Positions 23,924-36,200 of a stretch of DNA of 64,000 bases are shown here, one piece after another. Location: NCBI GenBank assembly GCA_033439795.1, contig JAUTDP010000002.1:3162001-3226000 (forward strand), given 5' to 3'. Each line of letters starts with the position of its first letter. Position 1 is the first letter of the stretch. The notes under the pieces were generated by a model that saw only the letters and a list, made by a program, of their open reading frames with translations, ran no database searches and had not been told where the DNA came from. The stretch is from Sordaria brevicollis (lineage: Eukaryota > Ascomycota > Sordariomycetes > Sordariales > Sordariaceae). The translations under genes were made by a program, and so were the position numbers.

Positions 23924-25820
23924 ATGATCACGGACGTGATAATACGAGTGCTGGCACAGCACTGGCCCGCAATTCTTCTTTCAGTATTTGTGGGATGGCT
24001 GGTCAGGAACAGATATCACAACGGTCTGAACAAATACCCAGGACCGTTCCTGGCATCCTTGACAGATTGGTGGAGGTTCATCGATGTGTATAAACGGAGA
24101 CCGGAAGTTACACACATTGCGCTTCATAAGAAACATGGGCCTATCGTGCGTCTTGGACCCAACACCTTGTCCTTTTCGGACCCGGAGGCCATCAAGACGA
24201 TATACGGTCTCAACAAGGGGTTTGTGAAGGTGAGATATCCATGTAATCACAGGTATCTGTGAGTTGTTTACTAACACTCAACAAATCCAGTCCGACTTCT
24301 ACGTCGTCCAACAATCTACTGTCAAAGGCCACAACCTCCCCTCCCTCTTCAGCACTACCGACAATGACTTCCACATGCAATTCCGGCGTTGCGTTAACTC
24401 CGCCTTTGCCATGTCAGCCCTGGTCCAGTATGAGCCGTTCGTCGATAACACCACCAAGCTCTTCCTGAAGCAGACCGAGAAACTGTACATTGGTGAAGAT
24501 GGAGAAGCAAAAGCCTGTGATTTCACCAGGTGGTTGCAGTTCTATGCGTTCGACGTCATTGGTGAGATAACATACAGCAAGAGACACGGGTTCATTGAGC
24601 ACAACGAGGATATCGACGGCATCGTTTCGTATCTGACCAAGTTGTTTAACTATGTTGCTCCTGTATGACTTCCCACCACCCCTTTCTTGAACCCAAAACT
24701 GACACTTCCAAAACTAGATCGGCCAAATCCCCCTCCTAGACCGTCTCTTCCTCAAAAACCCCCTCTACCTCAAACTCTCCCAATGGGGTCTCATCGACGG
24801 CACCATGCCCGTCGCCGCCTTTGCTCGCGCCCGCATGGCCGAACGCCTCCCAGCTCTCCAGACCGAAAAGGCCGCCATCCTCCCCACCTCCGAAAAACCC
24901 GCCTCCCTCAAAGTCGCAACCCCGGACCTCCTCTCCAAATTTTTGGCTGCCCGCACCGCCAGGCCGCAATTCATGACCGACACCCTCGTCCAAACCATGG
25001 CCGTCTCCATGGCTTTCGCAGGGTCCGAAACCACCGCCATTTCCCTGTCAGCAGTCTTTTATTACCTCCTCCGCACCCCGCACGCTTTGGCCCGTTTACG
25101 GCAGGAGATAGACGAAGCTGCCCGCCAGGGCAGGTTCAGTGATTACGAAACGGGGCTTGTTACCTGGCAGGAAGCGCAGACGTTACCTTACCTCGATGCT
25201 TGCGTCAAGGAAGCTTTCCGACTCCATCCCGCTCCTGGACTACCGATGGAACGCATCGTCCCGCCGCAGGGGATGGAGATCACCCCGGGGGTGTTTGTGA
25301 AGGGGGGCACGATTGTGGGGGTTTCGGCGTGGGTTTTGCATAGGGATGAGAGTATTTTTGGACCTGAAGTTGAAGAGTTTAAGCCGGAGAGGTGGTTTGT
25401 TGATGAGGAGGTGGTAAAGAAGGTGGAAGTGGAGGGAGGGGATGAGGAGGCGAAGAGGAAGAGGGAGGAAGAGGAAAAGAGAATCAAGACCATGAACGGC
25501 CACATGCTCCAGTTTGGCATGGGCAGTCGGACGTGCATTGGGAAGAATATTAGCTTGTTAGAGATATATAAGTTGGTGCCTAGTTTGTTGAGGAGGTTTG
25601 AGGTAAGTCTTCTTTCTTCCTTCTCTTTCCAATGCTTGGTTGTGGGGGGATTTGGAAATTGGAAAGAGGTTGCTAATGAAAAGAAACAAAACAGATCGAA
25701 TTCGATGATCCGAGCAGAGAGTGGGAGATTGTTAATGCTTGGTTTGTTAAGCAGAATAACTTTATTACGAGGTTTAAGGTGAGGGAGTTGGTTAAGCCTG
25801 AGGAGGGCAACAAGGAGTAA
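23924..25820 (+). CDS. Cytochrome P450 monooxygenase (pisatin demethylase-like)
   Basis: Join(23924..24229, 24291..24662, 24718..25602, 25695..25820), 562 residues, all introns in phase 0. An N-terminal transmembrane anchor (about 12-28) is followed by the hinge NKYPGPFLASLTDWW, so the enzyme should face the cytosol on the ER. The I-helix oxygen-binding motif AFAGSETT lies near 325. ExxR is Glu391-Arg394 in VKEAFRLHP, and PERW follows. The haem loop FGMGSRTCIGKN places the thiolate ligand at Cys499. A charged insert of about 25 residues (EGGDEEAKRKREEEEKR) sits just before the haem loop and is unusual. The sequence style matches fungal CYP families around pisatin demethylase; the substrate cannot be read from sequence. 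No biosynthetic cluster partners flank it. Confidence 0.92.
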
Positions 25821-27287
25821 AGAGGGTTTGGAGACTTTGGGTTATGAAGAGGTGTTTTGGCGTCTTGATGGTTATCTTTCCTCTTGGGCTTTATTATTAC
25901 CTTCGCCGGGGAGCGTGAAAGGTGTGGACGTTCTCGTCGGTAGAAGATGACAAGATTTACGTGAGACTGAGAGGTTGGAAGTGCAGTAGAGAATTCTTAG
26001 GTGTTTGAAACGAGCTAGATAAAGAAGAGATCTTTTGCAAGTAACCAACATGCCTATCTGTTCATGATTGTGTAGCTGAGAGAAAAGAGGCTTTGAATCA
26101 AATCAAGGATGACTTAAACGAGAAAGAAATCTCGACACAAGTATAGCCATGCAGAATTTCGAAACGCTATGGAAGCTTTCTATCAAGGAGCGAGTTCTCA
26201 TAAAACTCACAGCTTTTGAATCTCTCAAGAACTCGTAAAACGAATGGCATGAACTACTTCAAAAATTGTCTTCTAGTTAGCTTTATTTTCAAGTACCCCT
26301 ACTTTTCTAGGCTCGAAGCGCCCCAGACCTTATCTCAGCGCTCAGACCTACCTTTCTTTTTGGGCGCCGGGCGTAATTCTTTTCATTATTTCAAAATTTC
26401 GGCGTAATTAGTGTATTGATTATCGTAACGCCCCGTATCGAGGTCTGAGTGCTGAGATAACCCAGACCCATCCGCGAGCAATTAACCTCGCAAGCGTCGA
26501 GGTTTGTAGCTTACCTACTTACTGCTTCTTTCTTCCAACAACCTTCTAAACGCTATATAGGTAGTTGGTCGGGCTTTTACGAGGAAGAAAAGCCCTTAAG
26601 GGGGTACTTCGTTTAAAGAATTGTCAAGCCCTCTCTTGCTTTGCAGCCTCGAAAATCGGTTGTCAAAGTCGAAAACGTCTCTTTAGAAGAAAAACGACGG
26701 TCAGCGTCCATAATCGCGCCAAATGAATTTGTGCAAGAGAGACAATGGTTGAGGAGGTTACCTGCTTGGTTAAACACCAGCAGTATCACATATCAGGTAA
26801 TCAAAGAAGTCTGAGAAAGACTCAAACACTGAAGATAACGGTAGCATAAGGCACTGCATTGATATAACTGAAGAAGCTAAGTACCTCTGTAAGTACAGTG
26901 ACTACCTTGAAAAGAAGTTTAAGAGAGGCTTGCCCAGCAAATCCTCGGGTGTGTCCTGTCCCTAGATAAAAAGTCATCTCCGTGCCATATGCCTGGTTAG
27001 ATGACGGGGTATGTCTGAATGCAACATCGAATCGTAGTGTCTCGGCCGGGGGAAGACAAGCCAAAGATAATACATGCGATGAGATAGAACACCATAAACC
27101 AGGAATAGTAAACCCCAATATGAACCAAGATCCGATCCATCTCGCCTAACACCATGTCCGAGATAAACCTTAGTAGAACAAATTGCCTGCCTCACCAAAC
27201 TCCTGCAATTTATGTCCATAGATGGTGCGATATGATGGATCCAGACTCCGAAAAGAAGAAATGTAAAGAAGTTGAAAGTTCCTAACC
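25821..27287. other. Intergenic DNA between convergent genes, contains a MITE
   Basis: The P450 and the APH-type gene end toward each other here. Apart from the 131-bp element at 26330-26460 nothing is supported. The stretch 26200-26700 is somewhat A+T-rich. Confidence 0.45.
26330..26460. mobile_element. 131-bp hAT-like MITE with 8-bp target duplication
   Basis: The left end TTATCTCAGCGCTCAGACCT and the right end AGGTCTGAGTGCTGAGATAA are inverted copies with one mismatch in 20. CCCAGACC flanks the element directly on both sides (26322-26329 and 26461-26468), a perfect 8-bp duplication as made by hAT transposases. The interior has no coding capacity. Confidence 0.8.
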
Positions 27288-28481
27288 TTACACAGAAGGT
27301 TTCTTGGCTGAAAGAGGACGGCCAACCTCGTGCAGCTCGCAGATCCACTGATACTGGCGTTTTTCGTCTCCCTCGAACGGCCACTCAATTCCCTCGGGGT
27401 AGGGGCCCTTCTCGGCTCCGCGGCGGAAAGGAAGTTCGTAGCTCAACAAGAAGGGCAGAGTGCCGTTGACCAGAGGGCTGCCGGTCTCCTTGTCGCGCTT
27501 GAGGGTCAGGTGTCCTTTGTTATCGTACTGGTAGACGAAGCCGGCTGTCAGGGCGCCCATCTTCACAGCAAGGTCGATAATGTGGGCTTTCTCTTGAAAC
27601 TCTTTCTGACGGTGCTCGGGACTGCCTTCCATGATTCCAGCCCAAAAGGCCCTCTCAGACTCCTCAAAGTTGTTAGGAATCTGCCAGTGGTGATTGAAGT
27701 CTTCGCCGGCGACCATCTGGATACGGTGCAGACCGATACCGAAGGGGAGAGGGAAGGAATCCTCCCAGTCCACAATGCCCATAACCTCGTGGGTAGCAGG
27801 GTCGACAACGAGATTACCAGCCCAGAGATCCGAATGAGCCATGAACAGGGGAAGTTCGCTGATCTTGTCCTGGTGGCGCAAGATCTCCATGGCGAGAGCT
27901 CTGTAGGGCTTCATTTCAGGTTCCAAGGTGAACAAGAATGGGATGAGGAACGGAAGGACACGTGTGACGACTGCCTCGTGGCTCTTGTCTTGGATGTAGC
28001 TTTTGGCCAAGGCGCGGCCGAGCGAGTTGCATAGCTTGGGAAGGATATGGACGCCCTGCTCGCGGACGACCTGGGTCCAGGTCTTGCCAACAATGCGATT
28101 GGATGCGTAGATCCAGGACTTCTTGTCGAAGTCACGAGGGTCGGTGATGATGGCCACGAGACGGATGTTGGGAACATATTTGGCGAACTCGGGGCAGCTT
28201 CTGGCGCGCTCAAAAGGGGTGGTGTCGAGAGAGCGGAGGCGGAACTGGATAACGATATCCGTTCCTTTGTTCATGGAGACGAAGACAGTCTTGCTGTCGA
28301 CTCCCTGATGCTTGCAGAAGGTGGCACCTGTGGCTATGGCGCCTTCCTCGCTGTAGACGTTGGCCATGGCTTTGGCCAGCTCGAGCTGCTTCGCCTTGTG
28401 GTTGAGGCATTCGGGCAGATTCTCTGGAGTAACCCGGGTGTACGGGTTATCCTCGACGTTGAAGACCTCTTCTTGGACCAT
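27288..28481 (-). CDS. APH-fold small-molecule phosphotransferase
   Basis: Single exon, 397 residues from MVQEEVFNVEDNPYTRV. The frame stays open upstream to 28628 but contains no earlier ATG, so 28481 is chosen. The Brenner motif HSDLWAGN (His216, Asp218, Asn223) provides the catalytic base, and IVDWEDS (Asp238) is the metal-binding aspartate. These are diagnostic of the aminoglycoside phosphotransferase/choline kinase fold (APH family). Fungal members are numerous and mostly uncharacterised; a kinase acting on a small hydroxylated or amino substrate is expected. No drug resistance should be inferred. It is convergent with the P450. Confidence 0.85.
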   Translation of the reverse strand: MVQEEVFNVEDNPYTRVTPENLPECLNHKAKQLELAKAMANVYSEEGAIATGATFCKHQGVDSKTVFVSMNKGTDIVIQFRLRSLDTTPFERARSCPEFAKYVPNIRLVAIITDPRDFDKKSWIYASNRIVGKTWTQVVREQGVHILPKLCNSLGRALAKSYIQDKSHEAVVTRVLPFLIPFLFTLEPEMKPYRALAMEILRHQDKISELPLFMAHSDLWAGNLVVDPATHEVMGIVDWEDSFPLPFGIGLHRIQMVAGEDFNHHWQIPNNFEESERAFWAGIMEGSPEHRQKEFQEKAHIIDLAVKMGALTAGFVYQYDNKGHLTLKRDKETGSPLVNGTLPFLLSYELPFRRGAEKGPYPEGIEWPFEGDEKRQYQWICELHEVGRPLSAKKPSV

Positions 28482-29956
28482 GGTTGCTGTTGATGTATCT
28501 GAGAAGGGAAGTGATGGAGTGGTGAGTGCGAAGTGCTTTCTTGTGCCAGTCGCAAAGGATGTGGAAGGGTAGTGTAGTATGTAAGTTGTGTCGCGGAGTA
28601 GGACTTTATGACGAGTCGGAGAAATCAAGCTTACGTCGCCTGCTGATTACGGTCAGAGCAATGAGGCTCGCGCTTGGTGTCCACGAGAGTTTGTAGTTCC
28701 GCCGCTGACACGTCGTGCTGGCAGGTCGTTGGCAGGTATGAGCTGTGACACTGTTGCTGGCAGATGTATGGTTTGACGTGCGCAAACACAAGGAAGAAGA
28801 TAGCAGCCCGACAATGAGAGATACGACCTTTCTTTAAGAAGGCTGTTTGACCTTTTTTTCAGCAAAAGTCCGGCTTTGATTGCGGAGAATGATGATGCGC
28901 TATCCGCGATGGGAGTTGGATATTGCAAGGGGCTTCTGCGTTGGTTGTTCGTAGGGCTTGAACATACCTTTTATTTTTTAAATGTTTCAGGAGAGAGCGG
29001 TAAGGACTGGATGAGGACGTTTTCGTCCCTCGGCGAGTGTGTAAGTGCTTCGTAAAGGAGAAGCTAACACAACTGGTGCCGGATTTGCGACGAGGTGAAC
29101 GAGTGTATGTTTTAGACGGAAGGCTGGAGGTCAGTTCGCCAAGCACCTAACTGGATCGGTGTCCTGCAGTGTTTCGAAGAGGTTGAATGTCCAAGCCCTA
29201 AGAGTGAGAGGAGAAGGCAGAGACACTCGAAAAGGATTTTGTGGGCTCACGTGTGTGGTGGTGGAAAGAAAGAAAGAAAAATGAGATTGGGAAAGAACAG
29301 AGTGCCGAAATTGTGGAAGGAAGCTCTGGAGGCTCGTGACTGCCCCGTACTTCCACACTCTCCCGCCGCGTCCAACCGTCCAAGTGTCCCCAACCCAAGT
29401 ATACTCGTCACTTCCTTGCTCAGCTTCTCAAGCACGTGCTTGTACTTGTCCTTATCTTCCATCCTACCATGGGCCCTTCCAATAATTCGACATCCAACTT
29501 CATTACACAGTAGGTAGCTGCTCCAAGTGGCATGAGAATGGAACTCGTGTAGCACTTCCAGAAAGAGCCAACTCATGTGGCCGTTGCTTCACGATAAGGC
29601 AACAGAGCGTCCACAACGTGCGCCCAAGCATGACAAGTACGAGCCAAGCAGAAGGGCAATGGAACATTAAAATAACGTTGGGAGTTTGAGGCTGCATTAA
29701 GGAGGCTGATATGCGTGAGTGAATGGGATGAAGGGATTAAGATGACGTAGGGAAACACAGCAAACGTAGATGGCTTCGGATGATAACTTCTGAAATTTGC
29801 AAGTGGAACACACACATCAGGGCGACTCACTGGAGACGTCGAAACTTCGACAGAAACAAGAAGTGGAGGGCAAGCACTTGCTCGAGTGATTGTACGAAAG
29901 GCTTCGCACACATCATCAACAGCCCTCGGATATTAACCCACTCCTAAACCGATGTC
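28482..29956. other. Intergenic DNA, no gene supported
   Basis: Upstream flank of the APH-type gene and 3' flank of the nitrilase-type gene. Short frames on both strands overlap each other and lack features. Confidence 0.45.
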
Positions 29957-31253
29957 CTACTCCTTCTTCCCCTCCTCCCCATCCCTCCAAAGCGTATACC
30001 CATAATGCCACCCCTTCCCACCCATATCCATCCTGACCTTATAATTCTCCTCTGCCACTTTTAGGACGTCCATATCCAAATCCACAATCTGCATCTCCTC
30101 CGTCTCCGCGCCCATAATCCCCCTTTTCCCCAGCGGATCCGTCTCCTCACCAACCGGGGGAAGAACGCCCTTCAACGGTAACGCAACCTGGCTCATCCCA
30201 CCCGCATTACAAAACACAATCGCCGCAGTGTTTTCACAAGCCCTGGTCGTCACCACGCTCTCCAAAAAGATCTTTTCTGCGTCTCTGCTGATCTTGCGCG
30301 CGTTCTCGTCCACGTCTGTGACCCACCAGTAGGAGGGCACGATGATGATATCGGCGCCGTCGGCGATCAGAGCCCGGAAGCCCTCGGGGAAGGCGAGGTC
30401 CCAACAAATCAATAGTCCGGCCCTTACGGGAACTTGGTTCCCGTTGGGACCAGGTTTGGTAAGCGGGGTATCAAACGCCAAATGCGGTTTATGCCTCTTG
30501 ATATCCCCCGCCGTGAGATGCGGTCGTTCAGGATGCCAGAGGTTCATCTTTTGGTAGGACCCCGCCAAGGCACCCGAGGAGGCGGAGATCCAGTAGGCCA
30601 TGTTGCGGATTTCGATCGCCTGGCCGTTCCAAGTAATTTCCTTCTTCCGGTCGCCCTCGCTACCGTCACCGTCGCCATCATCGCCCACATTTTCCTTGCT
30701 GTCGGTGACAGAAGAGGAAGAAGAGGAAGAAGAAGCAGGATGCACCTCGCAAATAGTCCCAGGGACAATGTTGATGTTAAGCTCACGCGCCAGATCTTGG
30801 TACCGGGAGAGGTAGACGTTGTTGATGGAAGACTCGGCGCATGCGGACACGAAAGATGGGTGCGAGGGACACCATGCTGTTAGGTGGTACTCGGGCAGGA
30901 CGGCGAGGTGGGCACCGGACGAGGCGGCTTTGCGGATGTAGGAGGCGGCTTTTTGGAAGTTTTCTTCGACTGCCACGTCCTAAAATCTTTGATGTTAGTC
31001 TCATATTGTCAGGTCTATAGGGTGTATAGTTGTGAAGAAGCTGCAATTGTTGTGAGATGGTTGATGTAGGTAGTGAGGTGTGGTCATGTTTGACAAAGAG
31101 GGTTGGGGTTGACTGAGCGGGTTTGGGGAAAGTGGAGTGGTGATATCATTGATTGTTCTCGCTCGAAACTTTGACCGTGGATTTAGACTCTCAACGTTGT
31201 TTGTTTACCTTTGGTTGGAACTGAATGAGAGCAATCTTGTAATTAGGCGCCAT
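29957..31253 (-). CDS. Carbon-nitrogen hydrolase (nitrilase superfamily)
   Basis: Complement of join(29957..30979, 31209..31253), 355 residues. Exon 1 encodes MAPNYKIALIQFQPK, the usual first beta-strand of the family. The intron is long for this window (229 bases, GTAAAC to TTTTAG), so an additional micro-exon cannot be excluded. The catalytic triad is visible as Glu45 in AVLPEY, Lys159 in YQKMNLWHPE and Cys207 in LLICWDLAFPE. An insert of poly-Ser followed by acidic residues (about 96-125) interrupts the fold in a surface loop. Members hydrolyse nitriles, amides or carbamoyl groups; the substrate is not predictable here. Likely cytosolic. Confidence 0.9.
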
Positions 31254-32062
31254 CTTTGTGTTGTTTGTGTTACGTTCTTAGACAGTTGATTGTACCAGGT
31301 AGTGTGTTGTTCATGTGTAAGTTGGTGAGTCAGGAAGGTTGTCTGTTCCAAGCTAGCTTTTGATGGCCACTTGTAATAGATTGCCGACATCAACCAATAG
31401 CACTCAAGCCGCTTTTACCTATAGGAAGGCGTCAAGACTTCCCGGATAATTCAATGCTAAGGTGAGTAGACTTTAGAGGATACATCGTCTTAATGGCTGC
31501 GAATATCCGCATCTTCTGTGAATCCCGAGTTACGGGAAGCAAGTGTTGACGGACTAACACTCAAACAAGGAAGAATATAGTAATCCTGTTAAGCCTTTAT
31601 AGTCTATATCAACGAGGGAAAATGTCAATTCGACGAAACCATAGTGTTCCTGGTTTACAACCTTACGGTCTCACAGATAACGTTGACCAACATCGCTCAC
31701 AAAGAATGATGGTTCTGTCTTGCACATGGCAGCTTGAATTGTCGCTGTGTTTCAACATGTGACTATGTTATTGATGTTGCCGTCGACCGCTGAGATTTCG
31801 CTTCGCCTGTCAACCCGGCCTCCTTCGTTGTCCATCAAGTGTATGCTCTGAAATAATCTTCCAGTTTGTTCTTCACCAAAGTTGCTCTAGAATGCCATAT
31901 GTTTGATGCATATCCCGCCCAACCAGCCAACCAACCAACCTATCCACTACCATAACCACACTCGCTTCGCCGCAAAACGCCGTGTCATTCATATGTGATG
32001 TGATCCCATTCGTTCAAAATGTGCGTGTGTTTGTTATTTGTACCGTTCGTTATGCTACCGAT
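31254..32062. other. Nitrilase-type gene upstream flank and AHA1 3' flank
   Basis: No gene is seen. Both flanking genes are on the minus strand. Confidence 0.5.
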
Positions 32063-33271
32063 TTAGAGGATAGTTCCGAAGCTGCGTGCAAGGTTGCGCG
32101 TTAGTCTGCTGGTTCTCATCAGTGACAGACAGGAATAACCCAACTCACCCAAAAGTCCTCTTGATGCTGCGGACATAGTACTCAAGCCAGTTGTTCTTGG
32201 TAGGCTCTTCCTGGCCGACGGGGACGCCGGTCCACTCGACGCGCATAACAGTCACCTTGTCGACGTCGTTCTGGTCAAACTCGATCTTGAGGGTCGAGTA
32301 GTGACCCTTGGGCCACTGCTCAAGACGCCACTTCTGGACAATCTTGGTGGGCTCCGACAGCTCGACGTACTCGCCCGATACGTTTCCGCCGAACAGCTCG
32401 AACTTGCCGCCCGCCTTGGCACCCTCAAACACCTTGGGAGGGGCGCGGGTGAAAGCGGCAATGCGGCCGGGGTCGGTGAAGGTCTGGTAGAGCTCCTCGG
32501 CGGTGGTGCGGAACTCCTCGTTGTCGGTGACGGTGGTGGTGTTTACGATGCCGCCGGTGCTGGTCTGGGCAGAGGTGACGGCGGGCGCGCTCGAGGAGGA
32601 AGCCTGAGGGACGAACTTGGGGGTGGAGAAGCCGCTCGAGGGGTTGGAGCCGGGAGCGTGCTGGATATCCTTGCCGTGCTCAGCAATGAGGGCAGGGGAG
32701 AGCTTCAGGAACTCCTTGCGGAGCTGGGGAACGAGCTTGTTGCGCACAAGGTCCTTGACGGGCCTCTTCTCGTTGGAATCCGAGTAGATATCAATATCGA
32801 AAACGAACTCGTCTTCGTCCAGCTCATGGGACACCTCGGGAACGGTGATGGTGCCCGAGACATCGTCGTCGGTGGCAGTGGAGCCTACAATGCGAAAAAC
32901 GGAGTGTTTTAGCCCGCGGTCCTTTTCGAAATCACATCAAGCAATGATAGTAGTGGGTGCAGTGGCAAGTCTCTCTCTCTATCTCTTTTCTCTCTCTCAA
33001 AAAGTGCAATGATGAATGATGGCTCTATTCTATTACGGAACAACGTACCTGTGTACTCCAGGGTTAACTTGACATCAAAAATGGTGATCACCTTGCCCTT
33101 GCGCTGCGCAACATCGACATCTCCATCCATGCTAATAACCTTGCTAATCTTGGCAGTCACATCTCCCTCCTTGGCCTCAAGCTTGGTGAGGTTGTCCTCG
33201 AACCACTGCTTGGCCCACGGGGTGGCATCCTTGTTGACCCAGTGCCAGTTGTTGGGGTTGTGCAGAACCAT
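32063..33271 (-). CDS. aha1: AHA1, activator of Hsp90 ATPase
   Basis: Complement of join(32063..32081, 32149..32884, 33049..33271), 325 residues. AHA1 binds the middle and N-terminal domains of Hsp90 and stimulates its ATPase in the cytosol. The Aha1 N-terminal domain spans about 1-150 (starts MVLHNPNNWHWVNKDATPWA). A Ser/Thr/Ala-rich linker follows, then the C-terminal START-like AHSA1 domain, about 205-322 (TTAEELYQTFTDPGRIAAFT ... WPKGHYSTLKIEFDQ). The frame closes at TTTGGGTGA, but that TGA lies inside a good donor (GGTGAGT). Splicing over a 67-base intron to a 19-base last exon yields the C-terminus RTFGFGTIL, which fits the family. The first intron is 164 bases. Confidence 0.93.
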
Positions 33272-36200
33272 TTTGACGGTAGTGTGTTGGTCGGGAGGAC
33301 AAAGTAGTACTAAGAATTAGAAAGAAAAGAAGAGAGGAATCTGTGAACCACTGGTTAGCGCAAAGTTCTTCTTTTGGCAAACAACGTATTATAATGTGCG
33401 CAAAACCAAGAATGGTTTGTGAAAGGCTCGATCAGAGATGGTCCTGGTAGACCGCAGCGTTTGTCATCAAGGGAGGGAGTACAAGTCACCCTATGACTGG
33501 TGCCAGCTGAACAATCATCATATGAAGCCGTGGTGTTGTAGTCGCGGTGTTGTTGGTTCGGCGCAATTGCGTGCAGCGCAGAATGTGCAATGCAATGATG
33601 CGTGGGATCCAATTCGAAGGGAAAGAAAGACGACGGGAAAAGAGAGGGGAGGTGGATTGCGATGTCTTACCTTGAAAAACACAAACAAATAACGAGTTTG
33701 GGGGTATCGATGGTCGTTGCTGTCGTCAATTCGGGGAGAGAACAAAAAGTGTGTCAAGATGAAATGGGCGAGGTTCGCCGGAGAAGAAAAAGCAAAATAG
33801 GAAACTGTCGCAAGTCGGGGAGTTTTGTTTGGAAAGCTCTAGAAAACTGACTCGGCTCCATTTGGGCGGAGAGCAAGGGCAGTAAGGCTGATGCTGGCTG
33901 CTGCGGTTCGGCGGTCAAAGCTCAATGCGGCGGGGTAATGGTCGGGCCTGAGTTTAGAGCTGAGGGGCACCGCTTTTCCCGGCTGGCACAAAGTGTCTGA
34001 GTGGAGCTGTGCAGCGTTACAGCTGGGTGCCTTGCAGAATGTCTGGCCAATCAGTGCATATAATCAAAGGGGCACTGGCCAGCCTCGTCTTCTCTCTGTT
34101 TCTGGACATGTTCGATGCGTCTCTCTCGACATCGTCAACGACCTCACTCTTCAAACATATAAACCTCGATTGATTGCGCTCAGTCACCCTCTTCGATATC
34201 TTCCCTCTTCCATCTCATTTTTCTAAATCAAGCCAATTCGAGAGAAGAGTGACATCCGCCTCCGATGTCTCGGGTCTACACAGCGTCTTCTTCACATGGA
34301 TGCCATGTCTTTGAAGACGGGTGAAATGGCCAGTGATGAAGATGAATCGTTTACGTTCGTCAGGATCACCAAGAGGTAGGTGATTTCTGAGTCTTGGAGG
34401 CATAAAAAGCTCATTCTTCATCTCCCAGTCAAGGTACTCGTCCATTCAACTTGATCGATGAATGGAACGATCAAATTCGGGAGATAAAGAACCTGGCATG
34501 TTCACCTTGTGATATGGCGCGGACAAACTCGCCATCATCACCATGTCGGCATGCCTAAATGTTTTGATGGTTATGTTCTTCTGCCCTTACCCAGCACCTC
34601 ATCGACTCTTTGCTTGCAAACCCGGTCGCGGTCGGCTTGAAGTGCTACAAATGTCACACAATCACAGTCTCACTCACTGATAGGAACATTGTGGCGATCA
34701 GCACTATCGATATGCAGATAGCTTACTGCTATTTATAGTCATCTTGCTGGTGTTGTTTCTTGGGTTTGCCGAATATGTTGAGAGTCAACCACGAAAAAGC
34801 CCAATGTCCAGAAAAGAAGTGAAGAGAACATGTGAAATATTTCATCACAACTTGAAAAGACACAAGCATGCTCAACATCGTTCGATGATCAACAACAAGC
34901 ACCTCTTTTGCGGCTCGGCACTTGAACGCCGCAATGTCTGACGAACGGTCGGCTAGATGCACCACGCAAACTCAGGTCCGTGGTCCTGGAATCGATATCA
35001 CAGAGACATGGACTGGGCATGTCTCACAGAAGACGGGGCCGGAAGAGCTAGCTGGGATCTTCAACTGTGTTTCTGTCCACTGTGTTGCCGTGGTGGTTGA
35101 AAGCTGTGAAAAAGAATCGTCCGATGATGGACTTGGCGGCGACAATCCAATGGCATGGTACTCTCATCACTCCGGCTCTTTAACTCTTATGGAATTCGGT
35201 TACATTTCTTCACGTGGATGATCTGGACGATCGAGAAAGACTTTGATCTTGGGACGACACTATTCGACATTTTCACTCTACAGTAAAGACCCTAGCAGTT
35301 GCAAGGCCCCCCTTTTGCTAAAACCCCCCCTTTTGCTAAAGAATCTGGCTGCCCGCATTCCCTCTGCGGGGGAGGATTGCTAATTGCTATTGCAACGGCT
35401 TCAAGGGCGGATTTGCAAAAGAAGGGGTCTGATTTTGGCGGGCGCGGACACTTATACCCCTATACCGGGGGCTTGGCGGCCCGCTTTTTCGCTTTGCTCC
35501 CCTTCGCTTAGTGGCCAGAAGGCTTAAAGTAATCTGTGCGCATGCACCCTCTTTTGCAAAACCCCCCCTTTTGCTAGAAATTTTGACTGCCAGCCCCACT
35601 TGCAACTACTAGGGTCTTTACTGTAACGAAGTGCCCTAACGAAAGCTACCTCGACGTTGTCATTAACGGGGGACCAACAAGCCTTCCAGTGGGTCTTTCG
35701 TGCTAATGCATCTTTTCGAGCTTCTTTTGAATAAGCTGTCGAATCATACCTCGTGAAAACAGCAAGGGGTTAAGCGCCGGCAACCATATCACGGAGCCAA
35801 CGAATCACGGACAAAGTACGGAGTTTGGAACTTCTGCCCATGATCCAAGAATAGATTGCTGCTCGGACACGCCATTTTCATTTCACCAATCGCCTCCGAC
35901 CTGTGTTCTGGGCTTTCAACTGTTTGAACTTTTGAAGCCCCCCCCCCCCCCGGAGGAGAAAGAGAGGAAAAGATTTTGAGGATCAACTTCGAGACCCCAG
36001 CCGAGGACAATGATAATCCGGTGGAGTTACAAGTCAATGATTTGCATGGGATACCGTACAATGTGCGGAGCGTTGTGGGATGGACATGGGGCTCCTCATT
36101 CACCTTGTCCTTGAAACTGTTGCTTGCTCTCTGCAGCACACAACACACACTCATCCTCTTTGGGACATTTTATCGGTACAAACATGGCAACACTTCCTGT

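Noticed and set aside
28482..28628. N-terminal extension of the APH-type kinase
   Set aside because: The frame is open but contains no ATG before 28481; the only extension starts at TTG.
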